From: Micrasema longulum
Taxonomy: Eukaryota > Arthropoda > Insecta > Trichoptera > Brachycentridae
DNA length: 64,000 nt
Assembly (NCBI GenBank): GCA_022494885.1
Contig: JAGVSM010000182.1
Span: 36,503 to 100,502, forward strand
Reading direction: 5' to 3'
A program made the position numbers and the translations under genes. Position 1 is the stretch's first letter, and every line of letters starts with the position of its first letter. This document shows, piece by piece, positions 53,890 to 64,000 of this stretch. The notes beneath the pieces were generated by a model. That model did not search any database. It saw nothing but the letters and a program-made list of their open reading frames with translations, and was not told the DNA's origin.

Positions 53890-55040
53890 TGGTTGTTTGT
53901 TTTGAGATATTTTATTCCTCTTAGAGATGTTCAATTTAAAAATCTCTAATTAAAAATATAAATAAGATCACGTTCTACGTCAGTTACGAGTGTTAATTTT
54001 ACATGTAAGTACAAATTCAACATGATATAAGGCGGCATCTTGTGTATAATTACTCTCGAATATCATTAGAGACATCAAAAATAATTTCTCAAAGTTTCGT
54101 CCCGTCTCTTTGTAAGTTCTTGGTTGAAATTGTGTCTAATTTCTATACATTAGTTCTCCCCTTCCGACTCTCCCTCTTCTCGTATTCCTCCGCTAAGTTG
54201 GGTTTAGTCCGGGAAATTATTCAAAGCACCAACTCATTAACTAATGGTTGATTTCCACCATATTGCCACGGCTTTTTAATTTAGCCGTACCACCTAATTC
54301 CGTAGGCGGCCATTACGACAGATGGCCGACAAATTTAAGCGATCCGGTGTTATTAAAACGCTTTAATCACAGCCGTAAGAGTTATTTATCGGCTTTCATA
54401 TCTGTAATATTTTACATAAAATACAAAAGCGTAATATCAAATTCCGTTTAAGTTCCCGTGGATCGACTACAATGAAAGCACCCACCCCTTTCCCGAAACT
54501 GTTTATAAAGACTGACTTTCTTCAGTTTCGCATATTCACTATCCATTCTTTAATATTTCTTCGCAATCAAACCGCGAAAATAACAAAAACTTTGAAAGCT
54601 TTCATTATACCCCTTACTGCAGTATTGTCAATTTGTTGCCAATCAAATACACATGGTCAGTACAATCACCTTTTTCTAATTTCCCAGGATGAACCGACTA
54701 TAAGGCAATTGAAATAAGTAAAACCTTTGTTATCGTTAGATTATAAATAAAATAAATTAGTAAATACTAAACCAAAAGTCACCCGCCTTGCTGCTTTAAA
54801 GCTCTTACTCTATTAACGAATTTCCAATATTAATTTCGAAACAGAGATATTATTGAACAAAAAAAAAATTTTTTTACCTCTTTTCAGATCCTCGTAATGC
54901 TATGCAACTTTTTATCGATAACAAACAGAACTTTTATTTAAGGTTTTTTTTTTTAAATACATTACTGACTAATTATTTGTCGGTGTGTAAAACACTGAAT
55001 AGATAATAAGTCTATTAATATCTGTGGTGTTAACATAAGT
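53890..55040. other. Non-repetitive stretch with moderate GC
   Basis: Bases 54040-54480 are more GC- and CpG-rich than the surroundings and match nothing else in the window (TAGGCGGCCATTACGACAGA, ATGGCCGACAAATTTAAGCG). The open frames there have no recognised domain. It could be unique host sequence. Confidence 0.35.
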
Positions 55041-55041
55041 A

Positions 55042-55241
55042 ATGTGCGTTTTTTTTCCAAATGAAGAGAAAAGCAATGTAGTCTTCTTCATTATTTTCCA
55101 ACAAACACGTAAATTATTTACAGCATCTTCACCGTACACTGCGCAAATATTGCGAGCAGCTTTGGAAACTTTATTCCCGCTATTGAACGTGAACCGAAGA
55201 AGGTGTCGAAAATGCTCACTTTCGTCTACTTGACATTCTAT
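55042..55241 (-). pseudogene. Mariner-type transposase N-terminal HTH fragment
   Basis: The minus strand reads ECQVDESEHFRHLLRFTFNS, GNKVSKAARNICAVYGEDAV, then decays. This is the HTH_48-type DNA-binding domain of mariner/SETMAR-like transposases (..fR...lf.F..G..a.eaa..I...yGedav). Comparison with 62287-62409 places the original start at 55239-55241, where ATG has become ATA. The catalytic DDE domain is absent. Confidence 0.75.
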
Positions 55242-55289
55242 TTTGAAGGCTTTTAAGCAAATACAATATAACATATAACGTAAAAATTA

Positions 55290-56220
55290 ACATCTATATC
55301 ATTTTGTTACTTTTTGTGCTCATTTTTAAATTTGGAAAAAAAACTGATTCATTTATGTTAACGTCCAATAGTTTAAACATAAATATATTAATTAGTTTTA
55401 TTCTAAACGGTTTTTTTCTAAGCTGATGAACTTCTTTTTAAAGATTTCGCCTATTCAGTTATAAAATCTCTAGCTGAATGATAATTAACTTTCTCATTCA
55501 AGCTTTCGTTCGTAAAACATCAAAGCAAAAAATAACAAATACCTAATACAAAGAAAAATACAAAATGCCCCAAATACAATTCACACAATGCCTAATTTTC
55601 CGACCAAAAGAATTTCTTGTTTTATTAAACGAATATTCGACCTTTGGGGAGAATCAGAACCTAAAAAACAGCCAAGGCAAAATAAAAATTCTCGGGAATT
55701 TCCTCAACAGCAGAAATAAAACAAAAACAGGTGGAAAAGAATTTTTACAATCAGTTTAAAGGTGGCTAAAGGGAGGAAATAGGGAGTGTAATTATAAGTT
55801 TTTTAGGTGAACTGAATGTAAATGCAAAGGAAAGGGAAAATTTGCGAAGAAGGCGACGTGGTGAAAAGAAAAATGTAAAAAAAGCTAATGTCACACGGCA
55901 CAATAGAAAACCTGGTGAAGAAAACATTTCAAAGTCTTAATTCTAAATTAATTGCAATTTGCGATTTCAGGCGACTTCTTTCGGTAATGGTTCAGGATGA
56001 TGAAGATATTTTTATATGAAAGAATTCAGGAAACTTGACCTAAATTGACAATACTGAAACTGAAAAACTTTTGGACATATTAATAGCCGTTTTAACGTTT
56101 ATAACGTATAACGTATAACGCCATATAACGTTTTAATAGCCTTTTAAAGCTCGGCCGATTTTTTTTACGTTTTTTCAAAAACAATTTGTGGCATAAATTA
56201 TGTTTTATGCTCCCCACACA
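55290..56220. other. Stretch without recognisable genes
   Basis: A tandem ATAACGTATAACG run at about 56098-56125 is the only structure. The frame at 55565-55759 has no motif. Confidence 0.35.
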
Positions 56221-56222
56221 GT

Positions 56223-56505
56223 AGTTACTTACTTGCTGTTTGGTAAATAACAGCATTTATCGCTATATTTCCTGGCCGATTACCTTTCATTCTCATACTT
56301 CCCTTGACCCGTCCTTATGGTACCTACCTGACGTCAAGATAGAAGAAATTCAAAATTAGAAGATTTATATTTGGAACGAAACACACAACATTTTTAACAT
56401 AACATCACATAGCATAAAAAGTTCTTGAGTTCGTCGCGCGTCGTTGTAAACATCGTTACATTTCACGGTTCATTTTATCATCCAGTGCCCGAAATTGAAA
56501 AACCA
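56223..56505 (+). mobile_element. Short inverted-repeat element E, copy 3 (right end missing)
   Basis: It runs from AGTTACTTACTTGCTG through AATAACAGCATTTATCGCTA, CCTTATGGTACCTACCTGAC and GTTCGTCGCGCGTCGTTGTA. It is collinear with copy 2 until the TTAA-bounded element starts at 56511, and its right end does not reappear beyond that element. Confidence 0.65.
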
Positions 56506-56510
56506 TAGCA

Positions 56511-57282
56511 TTAAGAATAGTCCAGAAACCGCATACGAACATCAAACAGAATACGACTAAAATACTCATAAATGAGTAGTTTTACGTTTGGACCCATTAG
56601 TTTCTTTGACGTCGCTCAGTACGCAACTCCTGATTTAAATTCAACTTTGCCGTGTTGTGTACTTTTAAAGTGCAGAAATACGACTAGAATCTTAAAGAAA
56701 CAGGATGCAATCACATTACATGTATAATTAGCAAATGAATGTGTAAGTTGCAAATACATTACATAAAAATTGAATAATTTTTCCATCTTTCAGGTTGTCG
56801 AAGAAATCAAAATGGACATTTCGTTAGTGTTGCCAGAGTAGTATTTTTTTACCCTACTTTGCACATCTGATGAGAGAACTAATGAAAATTAGACCTCGGA
56901 TTAAACAACCCTGTGGTGGACATTTGATCGACATTATCTTTTAAACATCAAATATTATTTAATATGATATAAAAATATCCGTTTTATGTAAAATAAAATT
57001 TGTTTAACGTTTTAAGTTTAAAGTTCACTAATTCAATTACTCTTATTAAATGACCCTTTACTTATCCACTTTTCTGTGTTTTAATATTTCCGCGTGCACA
57101 ATAAAATTTTAGTGAAATTAACAGATTGCATTTTTTTAACCTTACATTTGTGTTATAATTATATTTTTTTATCGCTACGGCATCACGAATGCGCGCAGCG
57201 AAAGTGGAATATATTGGGGGATTTTTGGACACAGTCCGATGTGTTCAAATATGATTCTACGCTCCTTCTGGACTATTCTTAA
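56511..57282 (+). mobile_element. TTAA-bounded non-autonomous element, copy 3
   Basis: It is 772 bp. Both edges are TTAAGAATAGTCCAGAAACC and its inverted counterpart (CTTCTGGACTATTCTTAA). It is collinear with copies 1 and 2 and is the best preserved at both termini. Confidence 0.8.
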
Positions 57283-57613
57283 ATTCATAATTTTGGCTAT
57301 CGAATCAGGCTTGTCTATTTTAAGCATCATGGCAATTTATTTCACTTTTATTTTGAAGTCAGAAAAGTACATCAATACCACCTTGCCACAAGTGAACTAT
57401 TGGGAGCATCATTACGAACTTTTATCTCCACTTATTATTTCAAGGGCACTCCAACCACCCTTGAACTAGTGACAGAGGCTACTGGGTTCCAGAGTTTAGT
57501 AAGAAAGTTTTCCGACGTGAGAAGAAAGCTGAATTTGATTGTTCCCATAAAATGTATGTATAATACGGACCAGAATTCGACTCAAATTCGAAAATATTGT
57601 GTCGTGTACACAA

Positions 57614-58064
57614 ATTGAACGTAGTTATGCAGAAAACAGCCAGTCCACAATTTTGAAAAAATGAGACATTTACGTTATCGGGTGCAGTAAGGTCATATTA
57701 ATATTCTGCTAAAAACAGCTAGACCGCTTTCATACAAAAAAACTGTATTAATCACCATCTGAAAATGGTGTCGATCACAAAATAGCATTTCTTAATTTTG
57801 AAAAACACCCACAGCAATAGAAAAATATCATGGTACTATAAAAATCATTGAAATTGGTCAATTACATAATAATATTCCTAATTGTAAAATATAAAAAATA
57901 ATTTATTCATTTTTTATCATTTGTTAAAGTCAAAAACCAACATTCCAACTGTTGTGTAGATGCGATTATTCTTTCTTTTTCTTTCAACATCCTTTTCACA
58001 AAGGTGCTATTATCTCAATTGCACTTGTCTGTGGCTAGCTGCTTTCTGCATAACTACGTTCAAT
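57614..58064 (+). mobile_element. MITE family M, copy M2 (complete)
   Basis: It is 451 bp, starts ATTGAACGTAGTTATGCAGA and ends GCATAACTACGTTCAAT. The interior retains SPSENGVDHK in frame and then degenerates. Its length differs from M1 by small indels. Confidence 0.75.
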
Positions 58065-58244
58065 TGGCCTTAAATATTGTATGCGAACGCAAAATTCTAG
58101 TAAACGTAATAATTTTGAATTAACTTTTTAGTCTGATTTCGCACATGCATACTAATACTCAGGAGTTATTACTCCATATGAGAAAAGCCCACTGTCCCCC
58201 CTACTCGATTACCTTAAAAATACAATTCACTTACAAAAGTACGA

Positions 58245-58555
58245 TACAAAATTTCTTGCAACAGAGGGAAAACATTTTTGATATGGGAATATGGAAGTCT
58301 AGGCATTTACAGGACTTATGACCAGTTGTTGACTGGTTTTAGTGTCCATCATACACACTGTGTAACATTCACCATTCTGCCCATGTTTAAACATCCACAT
58401 TTCCTCAACTCTTCCATCTGTTGACTTTTGTGAAGTAAAAGAACTGAAACCTTCATTATGTGGGTGAGATTCATCCGGCTAAACCAATTCACCTACTAGG
58501 CAACGCTTGAAAACAATTTTCCAATTTTCATACTTTTTCTTTTACCAGTGTTATT
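58245..58555 (+). mobile_element. Foldback element FB10 (right arm missing)
   Basis: The left arm CTTGCAACAGAGGGAAAACA...GGCATTTACAGGACTTATG and full core through CTTTTCTTTTACCAG are present. The right arm is absent. It gives the longest uninterrupted core in the window. Confidence 0.65.
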
Positions 58556-58569
58556 TGAAGAAAAATTTA

Positions 58570-59390
58570 TATTATCATCGTCGGAAACTTGAAGTTAAAA
58601 ATGTCTAAAACCACAATTCATTTCAAGTTTTTTTTTATTTATTTATTTTAAATCTTGAAATAGGACACACATTTAATTAACGCCCTTCCCTTCGTCCCCT
58701 CCTTCTGTTTACAACTTTTTTTCATAAATATTTTTGAACATTCAGTATTTATTTATATTCTTAATTTGCGCGCACGAAGACCCAGAATTTTGTGCATAAC
58801 GCGTATTTCTCATTGCGCATGCTCGCAAATTAATTTTAAATCTGAAAATTATAGGTTTCTAGGTTTCTTGCTCAGAATTATATTCAAATTTCTGAGCGAT
58901 TTCTCGTTCATTTTTCTTATCCATGTAATAGGGCTAGTCTTCCTTAATCCTCCGATAACAGTTTCGCGATAAAACTATCACGTTAAGTTTTTGGCGAGTA
59001 ATCTTTCGAATCGTTAAGTGACACTTAAAGCCATCAGATCGCCATCAATTTCGTTTGTTACTTTAAATTTCTTTGAGCGTTCTTTTATGTCTTGTTCCCA
59101 CCCTCCGTTATTCAATTAAAATAGGCAATGTTTTTATCTTGGTTTATTATGCCGAGTGCCGGTGTTCCTTTTTGCCGAAGTTTCGGACAAAATCGCAGCA
59201 TCCATCATCTTGACTGATATAACCTTTTATGTGTTGATGTATTTTCTTAATATTGTGTCTGTGTCCGGAGAATACAGTTATGCGTGTGAAATAGAACCAG
59301 AATTTATATTCGTCTTATGACGAGTGTTTACAATTCGATGGCTACTCTCCGGTATTATTATTGCTATTATTTTTTTATAATAAAACATAG
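58570..59390. other. Mostly unique stretch
   Basis: There are no repeats shared with the window except GATGGCTACTCTCCGGT near 59338, which echoes 23565 and 26185. CpG-containing unique sequence lies at 58760-59060. No gene is recognised. Confidence 0.35.
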
Positions 59391-59394
59391 GAGT

Positions 59395-60905
59395 CAACCT
59401 TTAATGACGCTTCAAAAAGTATTACGATAGTTATTAACTGGCTTGAAAAAATTTACTTAGTTTTAATCAAGAAAAAACCATGTCTTTGCCTTTTCAAATC
59501 TCAATCAAAAGTAGACCTTCACATAATTTGTCAATTAAAAGCCATGATTTAAAATTGTAATAAGTGCAACAACATAAGTTCAGGGGAAAGCTATACATAT
59601 TTGAGTATATACATAGATTATAGGCTAAAATGGAAAAAACATAAACCTAAACTAACAGTTAAACTCAGATATTTATCTTATGTTTTCCAAAGACTAAAAA
59701 ATATCTTATCAAAAAAAATTAAAAAAATTGCATATTACGCTTTAATCCAATCTTCAATAACATATGGTATAATAGGGTGGAGAAGAATCTTGGACGTGCA
59801 TAGTCGCTCAATAGAAATTGCACAGAAAAATATAATTAAGGTTATTTACAAAAAACATAGACGATTTCCTAGTAATAAATTAAACGTAGAGAGTGGACTC
59901 CTTAGTTTTAGAAAAAAATATTTATTTCAGTGCATGAAATATGTTTACTTGAATGGACAATTGTTAAGTAATAATTTTAACCGTGTTAGTAATAGATCCG
60001 ATAGTGTACTGTCAGTTCCAGGATGCAGAACTAAGTTCTCACAGAGGCACTCCTTACATGTTGGTCCAAGATCCTTCAATCTTCTAACTAAGGAACTGCA
60101 AAACATTAAATCACTGGTACAGTTTAAAGTGGGTTTGAGGTCTTGGATTAGCATGGAAGTAACAGATAGACACATTATTTTTTAAAAAATATAAATATAT
60201 TTACAAATTACAACAGGGATGGAGAATACCTTAAATAAGGGAATATGGAGTTTAAGGCATTTACAGGGCTTATGACCTGTCATTGGCTGGTTTAAGTGCC
60301 CCCTTTACACACTGTGTAACATTCACCATTTAGCCTATGTTTGAACATCCATATTTCTTCAATTCTTCCATCTGTTGATTTTAGTGAAGCCAGCCAATGA
60401 CAGGTCATAAGCCCTGTGATTGCCTTGACTTCCATATTCCCTTATTTAAGGTCCTCAATTCTCCATCCCTGTTGTAATTTGTTAATCTTAATGACCCCCG
60501 AGGGGGTAAAATCCAGTTTTTTGTCTTTGAACATTTGGACAAACTCAAATATTGTAAATATATATACAATAATAATAATTAAAAAAAGTAATACATATGC
60601 ATACTGCAAATAAATAATGTTTTCGTAATATCAGCACATGTTAATTTGGATTTTCTTTTCTTTTTCTTTTCTTATCTTCTCTTTAGTCATGTCACACCAT
60701 ATTAATGAGCTATAAACTTTTTAATAATTAAAAAAAAAGGAATGGCCCGCGCTCAGACGCTGAAGTCTGTGTGGGCATTTTTTTCAATTTATGTTATAGC
60801 TTAATTTTAAGATATATTTTTCTAAATTGTATTTTTGTAATAATGTTTCTATGTAAATAATATACGTATGGAAAAATAAATAAATAAATTTAAAAATAAA
60901 AAAAA
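59395..60905 (+). pseudogene. CR1/Jockey-like LINE, RT thumb to 3' end, interrupted by FB11 (copy L2)
   Basis: After an early stop-containing part (SITIVINWLEKIYLVL, KKPCLCLF) a 194-codon frame (59601-60185) reads YIDYRLKWKKHKPK, AYYALIQSSITYGIIGWR, NVESGLLSFRKKYLFQCM, VSNRSDSVLSVPGCRTKF, VGPRSFNLLTKELQNIKSLV, stop. The LG(i)..D..L.W..H and ...QS...YGI..W blocks are typical of the region after the RT core in Jockey/CR1-type elements. FB11 sits in the 3' UTR (about 60205-60560). The end has GCTCAGACGCTGAAGTCTGT, GTGGGC and AATAAATAAATAAAT. Confidence 0.8.
60205..60560 (+). mobile_element. Foldback element FB11 inserted in LINE copy L2
   Basis: The left arm TTACAACAGGGATGGAGAAT...TCATTGGCTGG and the right arm CCAGCCAATGACAGGTCATA...CCATCCCTGTTGTAATTTG pair over about 95 bp. 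An outer extension exists only on the right (ACCCCCGAGGGGGTAAAATC, AACTCAAATATTGTAAATAT). The host LINE continues cleanly afterwards, which defines the insertion. Confidence 0.75.
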
Positions 60906-61289
60906 ACCCTGAAAAGTGAAATCAAGTAGGAATAACTCAGTCTCGTGGTTAGCCCATCCACCTTAAATTAAATTAATGAACTTAAATATACAGCTTCGCC
61001 ACTAGCCGCGCCTGCTCCTGCTTCATTAATTTACAGACGATCAACTATGAATTAATATCATAATGGAAAATTTATATAGCACAATTTTCATAATATAATA
61101 CATCAAGCGCGCTTTACAAAACGGATTCTATGCAATATTGATTTTAATTTCACTTTAAATTGAAGTTCAGAAAACAAATTATTTTGTCAGCACATGCTCG
61201 AGATTTATTCAAATTACAATTTTATAACAGTGTGAATTTACAAATATGCAACTGATTTACAGTATACATTATATAAAATAAGTAGATAT

Positions 61290-61995
61290 AAACAATGTTT
61301 TAAGTATATCCAAACGTTTGCAGACTGGCTAGATTTTCTCCCCTGGGAGTTGTTCATATTTAAATTTGTTGCAACTCGACTCGCTAGACCCCCTAGGGAG
61401 AAAATCCAGCCAGTCTGCAAGCATTTGGATATACTCAAAACATTTTTGAATGAACTATCTGGTACAAGAAGAAGTCTACAAAATTGGAAAATTGTTTTCA
61501 GGCGTTGCCTAGTAGGTGAATTGGTTCCGTGATTCACATGATAAAGGTTTCAGCTCTTTTACTTCACAAAGGTCAACAGATGGAAGAGTTGAGGAATTTT
61601 GGATGTTCAAACACAATTAGAATGGTGAATGTTACACCGTGTCTAAAGTGGCCACTCAAACCTGCAATCTGCTATTTATAAAATCTTCTAACAGCAACTT
61701 TGGTTTTTATGCCGCAATGTCAAGAATGTGTAGATTAGTCAATTCATCACACGACTTGGAATTTTTTGGGATAGATCTTCCGGCTTTTCGTAGATCTCTT
61801 CGCGACTAAACAGTGTGGGTTGAAGTTGGATTGGCATGGTTTAGCTCAAAGTTTTAGGTCTTTCGTTTTTTTGAATATATTGTATACAATTATTGTTTTG
61901 CTTTGTTTGAATAAATAAATAAATAAATAAGCCCTGTAAATATCCCATATTCCCTTCTCAAAAATGTTTTCCCCCTTTGATGCAACAAATTGAAA
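61290..61995 (-). mobile_element. Foldback element FB12 with internal insertion
   Basis: The outer arm appears twice in opposite orientation at 61290-61375 and 61385-61448 (CCAAACGTTTGCAGACTGGC; CCAGCCAGTCTGCAAGCATT). The reversed core continues to about 61658, where 270 bp of other sequence intervenes, and the arm resumes at 61928-61995 (ATAAGCCCTGTAAATATCCC, AAAATGTTTTCCCCCTTTGA). The intervening DNA is the dispersed repeat matching 42515-43225 plus a LINE-type AATAAATAAATAAATAA tail. Confidence 0.65.
61668..61830 (+). repeat. Dispersed repeat, empty-site version of 42515-43225
   Basis: GCTATTTATAAAATCTTCTA, GTGTAGATTAGTCAATTCAT, CTTGGAATTTTTTGGGATAG and GTAGATCTCTTCG match the two flanks of LINE copy L1 without the LINE between. 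It is followed by a tail region ending 61925. Confidence 0.65.
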
Positions 61996-62286
61996 TAAGT
62001 AGAAATCTACTACCATACCTACTAAAGTAAGAACGTGATTATTTTTTGTCAGTATCCCTACTGATAATATTCACCGCACGCGCCTAGTTTTATCACTCCT
62101 GGCCTTAAGGTGACAAACTTTCCGTGTCCGTCTAGATTATGCTATTACCATGCCTACTTTAATTGTAAATACTTTATTAGATTGTACAGGTTAAGACAAT
62201 GCATTAAGTGCATTTAAAAAAATCTGCTTTACAAGATATTGTGTTTGCTTTTACGTTCCATGTATTATTTTATTTGACATGATAAA

Positions 62287-62409
62287 ATGGAATTTCAAGT
62301 AGACAAAAATGAGTATTTTCGACACCTCTTTCTGTTTGCGTTCAATCGAGGGAATAAAGCTGCCGAAACTACTCGCGGTATTTGCGTTGTGTACTTTGAA
62401 GATGCTATG
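62287..62409 (+). pseudogene. Mariner-type transposase N-terminal HTH, truncated by a SINE
   Basis: ATG at 62287 opens MEFQVDKNEYFRHLFLFAFN, RGNKAAETTRGICVVYFEDA, M. It is the HTH_48 domain of a mariner/SETMAR-like transposase, about 41 codons, related to 55042-55241 (about 60 percent identical by eye). The frame breaks at about 62409, where the T tract of a minus-strand SINE-A begins. No continuation is found beyond that SINE. Confidence 0.8.
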
Positions 62410-62577
62410 TTTATTTTTTTAAATATTTTTTTTTTTTTAAAGTGAGCATTTTCAACGAGTTATAAATAACTTACTATTAGAAAATAGAAATCAAGTTGGG
62501 GTAGAGTGGGGTTCGAACCTCGGGCCTCTAATCCGTGAGTCCACAACATTAGCCACGGGACCACAACCCGATTATTG
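62405..62577 (-). repeat. tRNA-derived SINE, family A
   Basis: It reads in reverse: T tract, then GCATTTTCAACGAGTTATAA, GTAGAGTGGGGTTCGAACCT (intact B box), TCCGTGAGTCCACAACATTA and GCCACGGGACCACAACCCGA. It is the best preserved B box in this family together with 7738-7952. Confidence 0.8.
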
Positions 62578-62579
62578 AC

Positions 62580-64000
62580 TCATTTGTTATAAAATAATGA
62601 AGCAAAATAAATTATTGACCAAATTTTTTTTTGTACTAACGTCTTGTTCTTTTTATTTGGAAAAAAAAGACACAACGTATGTTAACACCCAATACATCAA
62701 TATTTAATGCCAATCCATAAGGGCTTTTCTAAGCCTTTTAATTGGCTAAAACAAAACAGAAACCCCTTCCATTCACTCGATTAATTTTTAGAAGTCTTGT
62801 GGCTTTTTCAGATCCGCACATTACAAGACAATTTCAATATATAATGAATGTATTTAATTACTACTTTTAATACACAATTTAATTATTTAAAAAACGCATT
62901 CAAAATGGTACTTATTTCTAATAAAACAATTAAAATATTTTGTATACGTTACCTACATTTAGAGTAATATTTTAAGATTAACCCAAAGCGAGTTGACACT
63001 CGCGGCGTTCAAGCAATTATCTGCAATAATTCAGACGATAAAATATCCCATTAAAAAAATTATAAAATCAGTTCAAAAATTTATTGCAGCAAACAAAATA
63101 TAGCGTTATAGTCATAAATTAAATAAATAATCCTGGATTCCTAAAAACTCATGGTAATTCAGTTTGAACACACAATTTTCTAACGTTGAAATCTACGTAG
63201 ACAGAGTTTATGAAATTATTGGCAAGTTGGCGTATCTTTTTATCTCGGCCTGATGACTAAAAATACAAGTTACAATCATTTGTTTCTTCGTTTGTTTAAT
63301 GGAATATTCACTCAAATACGCTGTTCTTATTATTTTATTTTATTTTATTAGGGAAATCAACAGTTCTACATACATATTTTTAGTAAACAAACAGATATAG
63401 TGTATAAACTCAGAACTAATAACAGATTTCCACATAGTATACAAAGTTAGTAAAGAAAATATATTACCTATCAAATAAATACATACAATTTATACATATT
63501 TATTTATGTTAATTACTATTAAAATGTAAGAATAATTTACAACAGAATTTATTCTTCATGGAATAATATAATATTATTACAGCAAACGAAGAATTTATTT
63601 AAAACATTTTAGTATTCTTTTTATACTTTTAGGCATTTTGTCATGGGACCATTTTTTAAATGCAATAATTCACTACCTAAATATATCACAATTATTACTT
63701 ACGTTATTCATTATTTTATTTTATATATTTTTAGAAATACTTATATACAGACAAACCGCAAATACATATTAATAATAAATATAAATTTGGTACCAGTCGG
63801 CCATAGTGTTTTATTACAAATTAGAGCAAAATAATATAGTTCTTTATTTATTTATTCACACTCTTTATCAAAATACAATTCCATGTTCACTTTGCCCAGC
63901 TAACAAGGGTACATACCCCGTTCCAAGCTAGGCAATTACATTTTAATATATTATAATAGTTAACAAATTTATATAGAGCACTGACAAACAAAATATAAAC
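62580..64000. other. AT-rich stretch with a LINE tail at the end
   Basis: T-rich runs TTATTTTATTTTATTTTATT at 63331-63350 and TTTATTTATTTATTCAC at 63842-63858 look like 3' tails of minus-strand LINEs. The DNA to 64000 then resembles their 3' UTRs, without a coding part inside the window. A 63-codon frame at 63643-63834 is low complexity. Confidence 0.35.

Overview
This window looks like gene-free, AT-rich nuclear DNA from an insect or another arthropod. I found no open reading frame that looks like a host gene. Almost everything I recognise is a piece of a transposable element. The evidence is the kind of elements present: 5'-truncated non-LTR retrotransposons ending in AATAAATA-type tails or trinucleotide tails, Penelope-like elements with GIY-YIG endonuclease pieces, mariner-type HTH and DDE transposase relics, tRNA-derived SINEs, and several miniature inverted-repeat families. 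I cannot name the species. There are no operons, bacterial signals or CRISPR arrays.

Layout. 0-7 kb: a CR1/L2-like LINE tail (327-1093), MITE family M with 30-bp inverted ends (1670-2080, plus a longer reverse copy ending near 5870), a Penelope pseudo-LTR with a hammerhead-like motif (2766-2910), a 744-bp TTAA-bounded element (3352-4095), and a Penelope GIY-YIG fragment with its own hammerhead-like motif (6068-6671). 7-24 kb: SINEs, foldback elements, a short minisatellite split by a foldback element, two RTE-like LINE copies (one split by a foldback element with a 12-bp target duplication), and several LINE C-terminal fragments. 24-31 kb: a cluster of Penelope-derived inverted repeats carrying hammerhead-like motifs; one pair brackets a LINE RNase H fragment. 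31-37 kb: the most complete RTE-like copy (with a YADD reverse-transcriptase motif), a frameshifted DDE transposase and the best preserved RTE C-terminus. 37-64 kb: further copies of the TTAA element (39428-40218, 56511-57282), foldback elements with nested insertions, CR1/Jockey-like tails, SINEs, a second Penelope endonuclease fragment (53488-53754), and two mariner N-terminal HTH relics (near 55.1 and 62.3 kb).

Nothing here forms a working pathway. The interest lies in how the elements are built and nested. Three points stand out: at least eight hammerhead-ribozyme-like folds in Penelope ends, often as inverted pairs; a large foldback family with at least twelve copies; and a MITE family in which one copy carries a conserved, extended reading frame of unknown origin. 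Family assignments rest on motifs read by eye, without database searches.
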